A DNA stretch of 64,000 bases from an uncultured Verrucomicrobiota bacterium (lineage in GTDB: Bacteria; Verrucomicrobiota; Verrucomicrobiia; Limisphaerales; UBA9464), in the NCBI GenBank assembly GCA_903907925.1, contig CAIVQB010000047.1, positions 1 to 64,000 of the forward strand, read 5' to 3'. Shown here piece after piece: positions 55,126 through 64,000 of this stretch. Both the position numbers and the translations under genes were made by a program. Positions within the stretch are counted from its first letter, which is position 1. Each line of letters begins with the position of its first letter. The notes under the pieces are model-generated. The model worked only from the letters and a program-made list of their open reading frames with translations. It was not told the DNA's origin and did not search any database.

Positions 55126-55323
55126 TTCGCTGCGTGACCTAACACGCTTGGGCGGCATTGGCCTTTGTGCCGCGCGCCGCATTCTCATCAGTCTTCCGTG
55201 ACGACTCACGGTCGTCATTTCCGCAGTGCCCAAGCGTCGAGGCATTCCTTCCGTCGGTCTTGGTGCGTCCGGTCGATGCCGGTCACCCGAGCGGCAATAT
55301 CACCAACAAAATATCAGCCAGTT

Positions 55324-55530
55324 ATGGAAAAAACCACAGCCACGTGGGCGGTGCTGCTTGCCCTGAGTCCGCTCGCTGCGCACGCCGGGGACAAGCCGGA
55401 ATTCACGGTCAAGGAAGTTATGAAGGCCCTGAACGAGGGTAAGACCGACGCCCTCAACCAATACAAACAGGCCATGAACTGCAAGGCAGTCATAGCGTCC
55501 ACAAACCCGATTAAGTACGCACAACTTTGA
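55324..55530 (+). pseudogene. Frameshifted cytochrome c-like protein (broken CxxCH)
   Basis: The open frame encodes 68 residues: a signal peptide (about 1-23, LLALSPLAAHAG), then KPEFTVKEVMKALNEGKTDA and a Cys. After NCKA (codons to 55488) the frame reads VIASTNP. Inserting one base there gives NCKACHSVHKPD and a TAA at 55512-55514, restoring a C-K-A-C-H heme c motif. The family is usually about 110-130 residues, so an internal deletion is also likely. The remnant cannot bind heme covalently as written. A sequencing error is the main alternative to a real frameshift. Confidence 0.75.
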
Positions 55531-55640
55531 CGGGGGCTCGGCCAAGGCTGCCGGATACCGAAATGGTTTCATGGACATTCAGTCTTGCCTGCAAAAACCA
55601 GCAGCTCCCCCGTTTTCCCTTCACTTCAGACACACAACTT

Positions 55641-57791
55641 ATGCAAGCACACTTCGCAACCCTTTTCCTGTTCGCTCTTTCGCTGCCGTCCGGTGCCGCT
55701 TTGGCCGCCGATGGCGACCCACAATCGGCCACCGATGCCGCGCCGAAGGTGCTGCCCAAAGTGGTAATCAAAGGCAAAGCCGAAGATCCGACCACCTATG
55801 TTGCGGCTGAAGCAGGCTCGGCTACCAAGACCGATACTCCGTTGATCGAGACGCCGCTGTCGGTTTCCGTTATTGGCCAGGCTCAAATCGAAGCGCAGCA
55901 GGCACAGAGCATGAATCAAGCGTTGCGCTACACGCCCGGTGTGCAGACCGAGCAATTTGGCGTTGATAACGTATTCGATTTCTTCCAGATACGCGGATTC
56001 TCAGCCAATCAGAATGGCATTTTCCGCGATGGGCTCCAATTGAATACCCCCAACGGATTTGGTGCCTTCCGCCTCGAACCTTATGGTGCCGAGCGCATCG
56101 AAGTGGTGCGCGGACCCGGCTCCGTGCTCTTTGGTCAAAGCAATCCCGGTGGCATCGTGAACTATGTCAGCAAGCTGCCAGCGCGGGAGCGGTTTCAGGA
56201 GTTGGAGTTTGAAGCCGGAAGTTTCAACCTGTGGCAGGGCAAATTCGATCTTACCGGCCCTGTCGCGCAAACGGGGCCGTTCAGCTCGTTGGATTACCGA
56301 CTGATCGGCCTGGTTCGCGACAGTGGCACGCAGGTGGATTACAAGCCGAACGATCGCCGCTTCCTCGCACCGGCGTTGACCTGGCACTTGGGCGAGAACA
56401 CGTCCATCACGCTGTTGGGCCAATATCAGGATGATCATGTCGCGCATCTGGCATTTCTGCCCAAAGAGGGAACCGCGCTATACAATCCTAACGGAAGAAT
56501 CCCAATCAACCGTTTCGATGGCGAACCAACGTTTGATCACTTCTACCGAATGCAGTATTCGGCGGGCTATATCATCGATCACCAATTCAGCGATGAGTGG
56601 TCGGTGAGTCAGCATTTGCGCCTCGATCACGTGAACACCGATTTCCAGAGCGTTTTCGGAACGGGCATCGAACCTGCCGACCCGACCCAGCGCTTACTCG
56701 ATCGCTCTTCCTTTGCATCCAGATCCTCGACGGATGCGTTTTCGGTCGACACCCACCTGCAGGGCAAGTTTGCGACCGGTCCCCTGAATCATACGCTTCT
56801 TCTTGGCTTCGATTATCAACATAATGACTTCGACGAGAGAGAGGGCCTTGGGACGGCTGCGTCCCTTGATATTTACGCTCCAGTCTATGGTGGATCGGTG
56901 GGCACGCCGGTGACCTATCTTGATAGCGATAGCTTGCAGCAGCAGGCTGGGTTGTACCTGCAGGAACAGGTGAAGCTGTATGATCACCTCGTAGCGGTTG
57001 TGGGCGGCCGCGAGGATTTTGTTTGGTCAGATACTCCTGATCGACTGGCGGCGACGACAAGCGCGCAGCACAACAACCAATTCAGCGGGCGGGCGGGCTT
57101 GGCCTATCTCTTCGACATTGGCCTCACTCCATACTTTAACTACTCGGAATCGTTTCTGCCGGTGCTTGGAACTGACACCTCTGGACAGCCGTTCAAGCCG
57201 GAAACCGGCAGGCAGTTCGAAGGCGGCCTGAAATTCCAGCCACCCGGTTGGAATGCCTTGTTGACTCTAGCCGGCTTTAACACAGTCCGGCAAAACGTCC
57301 TCACGCCCGATCTCGACCCCAGCCACCCCTTCAATCAGGTGCAAACGGGAGAAATTCGGTCGCGCGGGATCGAGGTAGGGGGAACTGCCAGCCCGTTTCG
57401 GGGATTGAACCTCATCGCAGCTTACACGTTGCAGGATGTGGAGGTGACCGCAAGCAACGCAGGCGACGTGGGAAAACGACCGGTGGCAACACCGAAATAC
57501 CTCGCCTCATTCTGGGCTGACTACACCTTGCCTTCCGGACGCTTGAACGGTTTTGGGTGTGGCGGCGGTATCCGCTACCAGGGTGCGAGCTACGGTGACG
57601 CTGCCAACACCCTCAAGAGCGGCGATTTCACGGTGTTTGACGCAGCCCTGCACTACCAATGGCATGGCCTGCGCTTTGCCATCAACGTCCAAAACCTATT
57701 TGACAATCATTACATCGCGGCCATCTCCGGTGCGAATGCCTTCTACGGAGCGGGTCGCACGGTAATCGGCAGTGTTCGTTACAAGTTTTGA
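55641..57791 (+). CDS. TonB-dependent siderophore receptor
   Basis: A 716-residue outer-membrane receptor of the ferric-siderophore group. A signal peptide (about 1-22) is followed by a TonB-box-like segment (LPKVVIKGKAE), the plug (about 65-190: ETPLSVSVIGQAQIEAQQAQ, RYTPGVQTEQ, RIEVVRGPGSVLFGQSNPGG) and a barrel ending in RYKF. The plug motifs are those of FpvA/FhuA-type siderophore receptors. It likely imports a ferric siderophore, with TonB-ExbBD encoded elsewhere. Spacing to the DJ-1/YHS gene is 49 bases, so the two probably form an operon. Composition and style differ from the GC-rich genes to the left, hinting at horizontal origin. Confidence 0.92.
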   Translation: MQAHFATLFLFALSLPSGAALAADGDPQSATDAAPKVLPKVVIKGKAEDPTTYVAAEAGSATKTDTPLIETPLSVSVIGQAQIEAQQAQSMNQALRYTPGVQTEQFGVDNVFDFFQIRGFSANQNGIFRDGLQLNTPNGFGAFRLEPYGAERIEVVRGPGSVLFGQSNPGGIVNYVSKLPARERFQELEFEAGSFNLWQGKFDLTGPVAQTGPFSSLDYRLIGLVRDSGTQVDYKPNDRRFLAPALTWHLGENTSITLLGQYQDDHVAHLAFLPKEGTALYNPNGRIPINRFDGEPTFDHFYRMQYSAGYIIDHQFSDEWSVSQHLRLDHVNTDFQSVFGTGIEPADPTQRLLDRSSFASRSSTDAFSVDTHLQGKFATGPLNHTLLLGFDYQHNDFDEREGLGTAASLDIYAPVYGGSVGTPVTYLDSDSLQQQAGLYLQEQVKLYDHLVAVVGGREDFVWSDTPDRLAATTSAQHNNQFSGRAGLAYLFDIGLTPYFNYSESFLPVLGTDTSGQPFKPETGRQFEGGLKFQPPGWNALLTLAGFNTVRQNVLTPDLDPSHPFNQVQTGEIRSRGIEVGGTASPFRGLNLIAAYTLQDVEVTASNAGDVGKRPVATPKYLASFWADYTLPSGRLNGFGCGGGIRYQGASYGDAANTLKSGDFTVFDAALHYQWHGLRFAINVQNLFDNHYIAAISGANAFYGAGRTVIGSVRYKF

Positions 57792-57840
57792 AAACGAGCC
57801 GGATAAGAGACACATCTCCAACCAGGAAAGGACGAACAAA

Positions 57841-58815
57841 ATGATCAACTCTCGACAAAAAATCAAAGGCGTGATTCCGAAGGTCAGCGTTGCCATAACT
57901 CTCATGGCAGCAACAGGTGTTTTGCTCGGCACGGGGACACTCCGTGCCGCGCCTCCTGCCAAGGAGAATAAACACTCTGTGCAAAGCTCCCGTCCATTCA
58001 CTATTCCGTCGAAGGGTGAAATCCCAGTCGCGATCGTCATCTCCGCGCATGCCGAAGTGCTGGACTTCTGTGGGCCACTCGAAGTCTTTGCCAACGCGTT
58101 GACGCCGGATGGGCATTCTTTGTTCAAGCCTTATATCGTTGCTGCCAGTATCGAGCCGGTGACCGTTGGCGGTGGGATGCGCGTTCTTCCGGATTACACT
58201 TTCACTAATGCGCCTGCGCCAAAGGTTGTCGTGATTCCGGCCATGGGTGAGTCGCCCGTCGAGATGACCGACTGGATACGCCGTGTCTCTGATACCACCG
58301 ATATTACCATGTCGGTCTGCACCGGAGCATTCGTGCTTGCCCAGACCGGACTTCTGGACGGCAGACCCGCGACCACGCATCACGGCGGTTATTTCCGTCT
58401 TGCCGGAGCATTTCCCAAGGTTCAGCTGCGTCGTGGGGCGCGCTATGTCGAAACGGGCAACCTCGCGACGGCGGGCGGGGTTTCCTCAGGCATCGACCTG
58501 GCGCTCCGCGTCGTCGAGCGATACGCCGGACGCGAGCAGGCGCAGACCGTCGCGGACCTGATGGAATATCAAGGCCAGGGATGGCTTAATCCCGATTCCA
58601 ACGACACTTACGCACGCGTTCCTCAATCAACCGAGCAGAAGCCGAAATGTCCGGTCTGTGGAATGTTGGCAGATAGGTCGATCCACTTAGATTACGATGG
58701 CAAGACCTACTACTTTTGCTCCGAGGCGGAGAAGGTGTTTTTTCATGCGCATCCAGCCGTAGCGAAACGATTTCTTGCGGAGGATGCGGCCTTGCGTGCG
58801 AAAAAGAGTCCCTAG
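57841..58815 (+). CDS. Exported DJ-1/PfpI-family protein fused to a YHS domain
   Basis: A 324-residue protein. A signal peptide or anchor (about 13-37) precedes a DJ-1/PfpI (GATase1-like) domain (about 58-255), with the nucleophile-elbow Cys160 in SVCTGAFVLAQTGLLDGRPA and His180-181 in TTHHG; the closest style is the isonitrile-hydratase/AraC-N-terminal branch. A YHS metal-binding domain follows (267-310: CPVCGM, then YYFCSEAEKVFF). YHS domains bind transition metals such as copper. The ATG at 57841 has an upstream AAGGA. The unusual combination next to an iron-type TonB receptor suggests a metal or siderophore-linked role. Confidence 0.88.
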   Translation: MINSRQKIKGVIPKVSVAITLMAATGVLLGTGTLRAAPPAKENKHSVQSSRPFTIPSKGEIPVAIVISAHAEVLDFCGPLEVFANALTPDGHSLFKPYIVAASIEPVTVGGGMRVLPDYTFTNAPAPKVVVIPAMGESPVEMTDWIRRVSDTTDITMSVCTGAFVLAQTGLLDGRPATTHHGGYFRLAGAFPKVQLRRGARYVETGNLATAGGVSSGIDLALRVVERYAGREQAQTVADLMEYQGQGWLNPDSNDTYARVPQSTEQKPKCPVCGMLADRSIHLDYDGKTYYFCSEAEKVFFHAHPAVAKRFLAEDAALRAKKSP

Positions 58816-58866
58816 CCGGCATCTTTGCACCCAGGGATTTACAGCCAACGGCCCCAAAATGAAATG

Positions 58867-61374
58867 TTACGAGGCGCGCCCAATCTGCGGGTCGGAAATG
58901 GACTCACGGCCCGTCTCGATCCGTCCGGCCAGGCGCATTTCGAACGACGAGTTCCCCACAACTGCTACCGTGAAATCGTGCCAGCCGAGCGTGGCGGCAG
59001 TATCGACCGACACCGTGCATTTGCCTCCGGCAGGAATCGTCTTCGTCCGTTTCGGCGCTCCATACCCCTTGTCCACGATTTCAATGACTTTGTCGTGCTT
59101 TGCGGTGGTGTTGATGACGTCAAGAAGCACGTTGGATTGGCGGTATCCGCTCCGAATGGTCACGGGTGGATTGCTGTCGCTACGAAACTCCCGGAAGAAC
59201 CCATTGGGACCATAAACGCGGAGCAAAACATTTCCGTCAGCGAAGTCCTCCGGATTCCAAGCATACTTCAATGTCGATCCGGATGGCACGGCGAAGTTCC
59301 ACGAGCGGCACATTTCCATGGCACTGCCGTCGGTCAGTGACCTGTGACCTCGCGGCGCATACACGTTGAACGCGGCTCCGGCGGAACGTTTGCCAAAGCG
59401 GTCGGTCTTGGCCGCAAAGGTGATCTCAAAACGATTGGTTTTCGGATGGATGGCGGCGTTCACCGACAATTCGTAAGGCAGCGGGCAAGAAGGCCGGGTT
59501 CCCGGCTCTTGCCGGATGCCAAACGGTCCCAGAGTTCCCTCCCGCAGTCGCCGAAGATGGTCTTCAGACAACGCATTGAAATCGGTCGGGAGGGGTTTGA
59601 ACTGGGCTCGGTGAATGCTTTCGACAAACGGCTCCCGCTTTAGGAAGGGTGGAAGGGGGATTGCTTCTCCGTGGTAAGGTCGAAAGCTGGATGTCAAGTC
59701 ACCGCAGACTGTCCGACGCCAGTCGCTGATGTTGGGCTCCCGGACCGCTTTGCCGAGCTTGTGGGAGAGCAGCTTCTCCAGGAATTGCAGCGACGAGGTG
59801 TGATCGAAAACTTCGGAACAGACGTATCCACCCCGGCTCCATGGCGAGGCGATCACCAAGGGAACCCGAAAGCCCAGGCCGATGGAGCTTTCACGGGCCG
59901 CATGTGTCGTTTTGGTCTTTAGCTCCTCCTCCATTGTTACGAAATCTTCATCCGACTTGACGCCTCCAGCGATGGCTCCGGTTTCTGGTTTGTGAGGATG
60001 CGGTGCGACAAACGGTGGTACATGGTCGAAATAGCCGTCATTTTCGTCGTAGGTCAGGATGAAGACCGTTTTGCGCCAGACCTCCGGGTTCTGCGTCAGG
60101 ATGTTCATCAATTCCGACACATACCACGCCCCGTACCACGCCGAGCTGGGGTGATCGGATAGGTTTTCCGGCGCGACAATCCAGGAGACCGTCGGCAGCT
60201 TGCCTGTGGTGACGTCCTGTCGGAACTGATGAAGGACATCGCCCTTGGGGATCCTCATCGTGCGCTGGCTGGGGCCATCTTGATAGCGCAGTTCGGCCAA
60301 TTTCCGGTAATCAGGATCGCCGCTGTTCGTGGAAAGAGCCTTCGAGAAAAGGGCCTTCTCCCAGGCGGTGAGTTTCGCGAATTTCTCCTCCGTGAACCGG
60401 AAGCGGCGTTCCGTCACCGTTTTCAGCAACGTCTCCTTTTTTTTGAGCCGCTTTTTCAGATCGACGGATGCAGGCTCCGTTTCCACTTCCGTCCTCAACT
60501 TCGCGATCTCGGCCGGAAGCGTGGCGGCCAGATGGTCCAGTTGTGCCCTATGCGTCGTGGAGAAACCCACGTTGAACTGCGGAAACCACTCCAAAGGGTT
60601 GTCGCCGTAATTGGCCAGCCAAGCCGCCTCCCCGGACGTCAGTCCAACATCCACCGCGCTGATCTCGTTCTGGTAGACCTTCCAGGACACGCCCAGTTCC
60701 TCCAGACGTTCGGGGAAGGTTTTCCAGGTGCAGGAATTCTCGTATTCGATGTCCTCGTTGTTCACCCGGGCACGGGCACTTGCGTCGCGGACACCGCGGA
60801 TGGTTCCAGACCAAAGGTAAAGCCGGTTGGGCATGGTCCCGGTAAGGGACGAGCAAAAATGCTGGTCGCAAACGGTGAACGCGTCGGCGAGATCGTAGTA
60901 GAACGGGACATCCTCACGGGTGTAGGCGCCCATGGTGAACGGCATGCCGACACACTCCTTGTGGCCTGATCGCTTTGCCTCCAGCCAGCCGTCGTGCTTG
61001 CCATGGTTGCGCGCGTCCGTCTGGTTGGTCCACGAATGCGGCAGTGAACCCAGCCAGGTGACCTTGGTGTTTTTGATGTCGAGCCGGAACGGGGCGAACG
61101 TCTCGCCTTGTTTGTTGGACTGGAACCAGACCGGATTGCCATTGGGCAATTGCAGCGCGCGCGGGTCGTCAAAGCCACGAATTCCCCGCAGGGATCCGTA
61201 AAGGTGGTCGAACGATCGGTTTTCCTGCATCAGGATGACGACGTGCTCGGCGTCCATGAACGTGGTGCCGGGCGCAGGCTCGATGGCGAAGGCGCGCTCA
61301 ATGGATTCGGAAAGCATGAACCCACTGGCGCCTGTGGTGATCGCCACTTGCTTGAAAAACTCTCGTCGAGTCAT
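58867..61374 (-). CDS. Phosphocholine-specific phospholipase C-type phosphoesterase
   Basis: An 835-residue exported enzyme. A Tat signal (MTRREFFKQVAITTGASG) is followed by the phosphoesterase domain (about 38-560) with VVILMQENRSFDHLYGSLRG, LTGTMPNRLYLWSG and late HxxxDH-type ligands, e.g. SDHPSSAWY and DENDGYFDHVPPF. Two C-terminal DUF756 beta domains (about 635-835) complete the non-hemolytic PlcN-like architecture. The family cleaves phosphatidylcholine or related phosphodiesters outside the cytoplasm. It converges with the DJ-1/YHS gene. A decayed fragment of a paralogue lies at 54361-54546. Positions 61375-62000 upstream contain no gene that I can support. Confidence 0.93.
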   Translation of the reverse strand: MTRREFFKQVAITTGASGFMLSESIERAFAIEPAPGTTFMDAEHVVILMQENRSFDHLYGSLRGIRGFDDPRALQLPNGNPVWFQSNKQGETFAPFRLDIKNTKVTWLGSLPHSWTNQTDARNHGKHDGWLEAKRSGHKECVGMPFTMGAYTREDVPFYYDLADAFTVCDQHFCSSLTGTMPNRLYLWSGTIRGVRDASARARVNNEDIEYENSCTWKTFPERLEELGVSWKVYQNEISAVDVGLTSGEAAWLANYGDNPLEWFPQFNVGFSTTHRAQLDHLAATLPAEIAKLRTEVETEPASVDLKKRLKKKETLLKTVTERRFRFTEEKFAKLTAWEKALFSKALSTNSGDPDYRKLAELRYQDGPSQRTMRIPKGDVLHQFRQDVTTGKLPTVSWIVAPENLSDHPSSAWYGAWYVSELMNILTQNPEVWRKTVFILTYDENDGYFDHVPPFVAPHPHKPETGAIAGGVKSDEDFVTMEEELKTKTTHAARESSIGLGFRVPLVIASPWSRGGYVCSEVFDHTSSLQFLEKLLSHKLGKAVREPNISDWRRTVCGDLTSSFRPYHGEAIPLPPFLKREPFVESIHRAQFKPLPTDFNALSEDHLRRLREGTLGPFGIRQEPGTRPSCPLPYELSVNAAIHPKTNRFEITFAAKTDRFGKRSAGAAFNVYAPRGHRSLTDGSAMEMCRSWNFAVPSGSTLKYAWNPEDFADGNVLLRVYGPNGFFREFRSDSNPPVTIRSGYRQSNVLLDVINTTAKHDKVIEIVDKGYGAPKRTKTIPAGGKCTVSVDTAATLGWHDFTVAVVGNSSFEMRLAGRIETGRESISDPQIGRAS

Positions 61375-62000
61375 TTGACTGGAAGCAGTAAACGGAACGG
61401 CGTCTGTCCCTCAAGTCTTGTTTCCTGCCATGGATTCGCTGCCATGATGGCACCATCCAAGAAATAGTCCGCGTGCCGGGGTGACTTGAAACGGCTCTAC
61501 AAAACCGCTTCAAGATCGCACCGATGTGGATTCGGCAATGCACGGCCGACCAGCACGAGTCAATTGACACTGAGCAGAACACGAACCTCCGGCTCGCCGC
61601 GCACCACGCGCTTCGTCCATCGCGAAGCCTGGGAGGCTGGTCCACTGGCCGAGGATCGAAAGCAACTCGCGGAATGGATTCTTGGCTACCGTTGGGATGC
61701 GATTCTCGCCGAATAGCATCGATACCCGAGAGTTGGAGTGAACCGCCAATCGCCCATTCGGAATGGGGACATTTCGGTCGGTCACCATCGGAGAGAAGTT
61801 CCGAGTCGTTCGGGCCGGCTAGCATTTCCCCCCGGAAGGTGTCCTCACCCTCACCTCATTGGCATGGTGACCCTCTCCTCTACCTTCGAGGTTGGAATCC
61901 TGCCTTCAAGGCGAGTTGATACACCAATGTACCCTGGTGCTCGGGGTCTTCGCGAAGCGGCTTTGCACCTTCACCACGGCCGTCTTTGGACTCATCTCTC

Positions 62001-63497
62001 TCAGAACTTGAAGATCGTCATGACGTAAACGTAGTCGGCATCGACGACCCCGCCGTTGGCCGCAACGCTGTCCACGGACTGCCGGATGTAGCTCCCGGGA
62101 AAGAAATGGCCGTAGCCCGTCTGTACAGTCAGATACGAAGTCACCGCGTAGTTGGCTGAAAGATCGACTTCATTGCCGATGAAACTGCTGAACTGCGGAT
62201 TAAGCCCGTAGCCATTGCCGCTCCTCCCTTTCCCGACCTCCGCGTAGAAGAAATCACCGGTCTCGGCCAGCCAGTAGGAGAAGAACTCCAGCTTCATCAC
62301 CAGTCCCCTGGCCGGCTTCAAAGAAAAACTGATGCTGGGACTGTGCAGGTTCCGAATTCCAGTCACGTCGGTCATCCCATAGTATCTATGGATGGCACCA
62401 AACAGCAGGTCGAAGGTGCCGTTTTTGCCGTCGTTGGGATTGCTGTCGCCAGAACCAAACGTATAGCCAACCCCGACCCGCGGTGAACCGGAGGCATTCG
62501 TCCAAGTGTGGCCGCCCTGGATGTCTGCTGCGAATGCCTCCTGCCGCAGCCGCCGTCCGCCTAAATTGACGCTCCCCAATTGCAGCGCGACTTCCGTGCT
62601 GTAGTCCCATCCACCGAACCGTCCGGGCAACGACTTCATGCGCGCACCCACGGTGTAGACGTCCCGTGCAGTGGGTCCGGTGCCCGCGGTGTTAACGATG
62701 GTGGCCGAGGCCGCGCTCACGTTGTGGGAGAAAACAAACAGGTCAGTCTCCTGCTTCGGAATCAGCGTTCTGGTGGAGGCATACACACCGGAAAACAGGT
62801 CGTACCCGTTCCCCTCGTTGAAGGTGCCGTTGTTGGGGATGATCGGATGGCTGGCGAAGGCGTCCACCCAGAGGGCGTCGTTCTCGAACCGAAGCTTGGC
62901 GGCATCAAAGGTGCGGTTGAGATTACCCCAGTCCCCTTTCTCAACGAACCGCTCGTCGCCGTAGCTCATCTGCTGCCGGCCGACCTTCAGCATCAGGGGA
63001 AACTGCTTCGGATTACCCACGGAAAGATAGGCCTGGTGCAGATCGAACTGATCCGCCTCCGGGTTGGGATTTCGGTCGTCGCCCGTCGTTGAGCTGTCGC
63101 GGGCCTCGACAAACAGGCTGAACCAATCTTGACGATAACCGATATGGAACTTTTCCTGGAAGAGCAGGTAGTCGTTGTCGTTGTCCTGCCCGGTCCGGAT
63201 AAAATCGCGGTTGGGAAACGACCCGGCATCACTCCGGACGTCGTAGCGCAGGCGCAACTGTCCGCCGAAATCCCAATCCTGCGTCTCCGGATACTCTTTC
63301 CACAGCCACCGATTCAGCAAGGTGGCGTCATTCGATGCAGGCTGGGCACAAGCGGCTTGATCCAAAAGGGTCACCGATGCCAGTAGGGCGGCGAGCCGGG
63401 AAACGTGCAAAACGCACGCTGTGATTTTTCCAAAAATCAAGCGAGCCTTCGCCACTCTGTGGCAAAAACTAGCCTTCGTAAGGGGCTGAGGTCGCAT
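62001..63497 (-). CDS. Outer-membrane porin, alginate-export-like family
   Basis: A 498-residue barrel protein. A signal peptide region (about 25-52, ending AACAQ) precedes amphipathic strands: WDFGGQLRLRYDVRS, FHIGYRQDWFSLFVEARDSS, LMLKVGRQQMSYGDERFVEK and YVYVMTIFKF at the C-terminus, with the terminal Phe used for outer-membrane insertion. This matches the alginate_exp/AlgE-like porin family. In Verrucomicrobiota such porins serve uptake or export of small or polyanionic molecules; the cargo here is unknown. The ATG at 63497 is chosen because later in-frame codons before the signal core are few; an ATG at 63593 also exists. Confidence 0.85.
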   Translation of the reverse strand: MRPQPLTKASFCHRVAKARLIFGKITACVLHVSRLAALLASVTLLDQAACAQPASNDATLLNRWLWKEYPETQDWDFGGQLRLRYDVRSDAGSFPNRDFIRTGQDNDNDYLLFQEKFHIGYRQDWFSLFVEARDSSTTGDDRNPNPEADQFDLHQAYLSVGNPKQFPLMLKVGRQQMSYGDERFVEKGDWGNLNRTFDAAKLRFENDALWVDAFASHPIIPNNGTFNEGNGYDLFSGVYASTRTLIPKQETDLFVFSHNVSAASATIVNTAGTGPTARDVYTVGARMKSLPGRFGGWDYSTEVALQLGSVNLGGRRLRQEAFAADIQGGHTWTNASGSPRVGVGYTFGSGDSNPNDGKNGTFDLLFGAIHRYYGMTDVTGIRNLHSPSISFSLKPARGLVMKLEFFSYWLAETGDFFYAEVGKGRSGNGYGLNPQFSSFIGNEVDLSANYAVTSYLTVQTGYGHFFPGSYIRQSVDSVAANGGVVDADYVYVMTIFKF

Positions 63498-63615
63498 GTG
63501 GCCGGGCAGCCAAAGACAGATTCTACGGTCTAACAATGTGCGAGGGGCGGACGGAGGCATTGCTGGGGCGACTTGGATTGTGGGTTGATTCATTGGCCTC
63601 AGGTGGCATTTCAGT

Positions 63616-64000
63616 TCAGGCGGGCACCGGAGCCCCTGGCAGGGCTCTCACGAAGAAACCGTTCCACCGCGCCATCCAACGCGCGGACAGCCCGAGACCA
63701 ACGCCGAAAATCAAATGCGCGATCAGTGTCACCATGACGAAACGCGGGGTGACGTGGATACCGAACGTCTGCGGATACGGCGTGAGGAGCATCCCGAGTT
63801 CGAGTCCCACGGCCATCAGTACGGCCCAACCCCAATGGCGGCGCAGGCCGTTCCCCACCATCGCGAGATACATTACGCCAAAGGTGCAGCCGTTGCTGAA
63901 GTGATACGCCCAACCGAGGAGGTGCGCGGCCAGCGAGTAGGACGGCTGCTCAATGGGTTGGCCGAGAATCATCGCGCCGAAGCGGGGGAAAACCTTGAAG
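63616..64000 (-). CDS. Membrane protein, 5' end beyond the window
   Basis: At least 128 codons, open to the right edge. Three probable transmembrane helices (GWAYHFSNGCTFGVMYLAMV, WAVLMAVGLELGMLL and VMVTLIAHLIFGVGLGL) are separated by short polar loops, with a conserved-looking PRF and HLIFG. It is not recognised from a named family. An internal ATG at 63972 is possible, but the frame stays open through FKVFPRFGA to the edge, so the true start may lie outside. It reads towards the porin gene, with a gap of about 118 bases. Confidence 0.7.
   Translation of the reverse strand, partial: FKVFPRFGAMILGQPIEQPSYSLAAHLLGWAYHFSNGCTFGVMYLAMVGNGLRRHWGWAVLMAVGLELGMLLTPYPQTFGIHVTPRFVMVTLIAHLIFGVGLGLSARWMARWNGFFVRALPGAPVPA

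Noticed and set aside
61375..62000. Short open frames on both strands between the phospholipase and porin genes
   Set aside because: No start signals, no recognisable domains and poor composition; the frames look accidental in GC-rich DNA.

Overview
The window looks like chromosomal DNA of a GC-rich, Gram-negative Verrucomicrobiota bacterium, probably near Pedosphaeraceae/Limisphaerales or Opitutaceae. Several things point there: PEP-CTERM surface proteins, an H-X9-DG type pseudopilin, DUF4331 and HupE/UreJ_2 genes side by side, a giant lamin-tail/CotH protein, LptF, TonB receptors, and many dispersed palindromic repeats, one family of which surrounds an IS200-like REP-associated transposase. 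The phylum call comes from gene content and protein style; no rRNA or marker gene is present to prove it. No rRNA, tRNA, CRISPR array or prophage was seen.

Layout. 1-4.1 kb: an MFS permease and a secreted esterase/SMP-30 fusion, separated by palindromic repeats. 4.4-6.8 kb: a three-gene bufferin-type RiPP operon (Cys-rich Tat-exported precursor, DUF692/MNIO enzyme, DUF2063 partner). 6.8-7.4 kb: a PHD/VapC-like toxin-antitoxin pair. 7.4-11.1 kb (minus): mfd. 11.4-16.4 kb: a YadA-head-like surface protein and small exported or membrane proteins. 16.4-18.8 kb: a translationally coupled operon of an MJ0619/Tes-like radical SAM enzyme, a small membrane protein and an Lgt-like transferase, a candidate lipid-modification cassette. 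18.9-23.9 kb: an NHL-repeat protein, moaC, ruvA, a DUF374 acyltransferase and a lysine 2,3-aminomutase. 24.0-28.9 kb: two PEP-CTERM paralogues, 347-bp tandem repeats, the transposase with its REP copies, and lptF. 28.9-38.8 kb (minus): one 3,309-residue secreted protein. 39.0-42.1 kb: an ABC exporter with a His-rich lipoprotein and DUF3299, possibly metal-related. 42.2-43.4 kb (minus): an ECF sigma factor and a cupin anti-sigma. 43.8-48.4 kb: DUF4331, TPR, HupE/UreJ and a small CxxC membrane protein. 48.6-54.2 kb: pseudopilin, secreted protein, phosphodiesterase and a TonB receptor.

54.2-64 kb is an accessory-looking stretch. It holds a decayed phospholipase C fragment, a second copy of the CxxC membrane protein, a frameshifted cytochrome c remnant, a siderophore-type TonB receptor coupled to an exported DJ-1/PfpI-YHS fusion, an intact phospholipase C-like phosphoesterase, an outer-membrane porin, and a membrane protein cut by the window edge.

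The recurring theme is the cell envelope and metals: copper-type bufferin, TonB uptake, HupE, YHS and CxxC proteins, a putative metal ABC system, and several very large or repetitive surface proteins. Starts are often uncertain because Shine-Dalgarno sequences are weak; several genes appear to use GTG or TTG.
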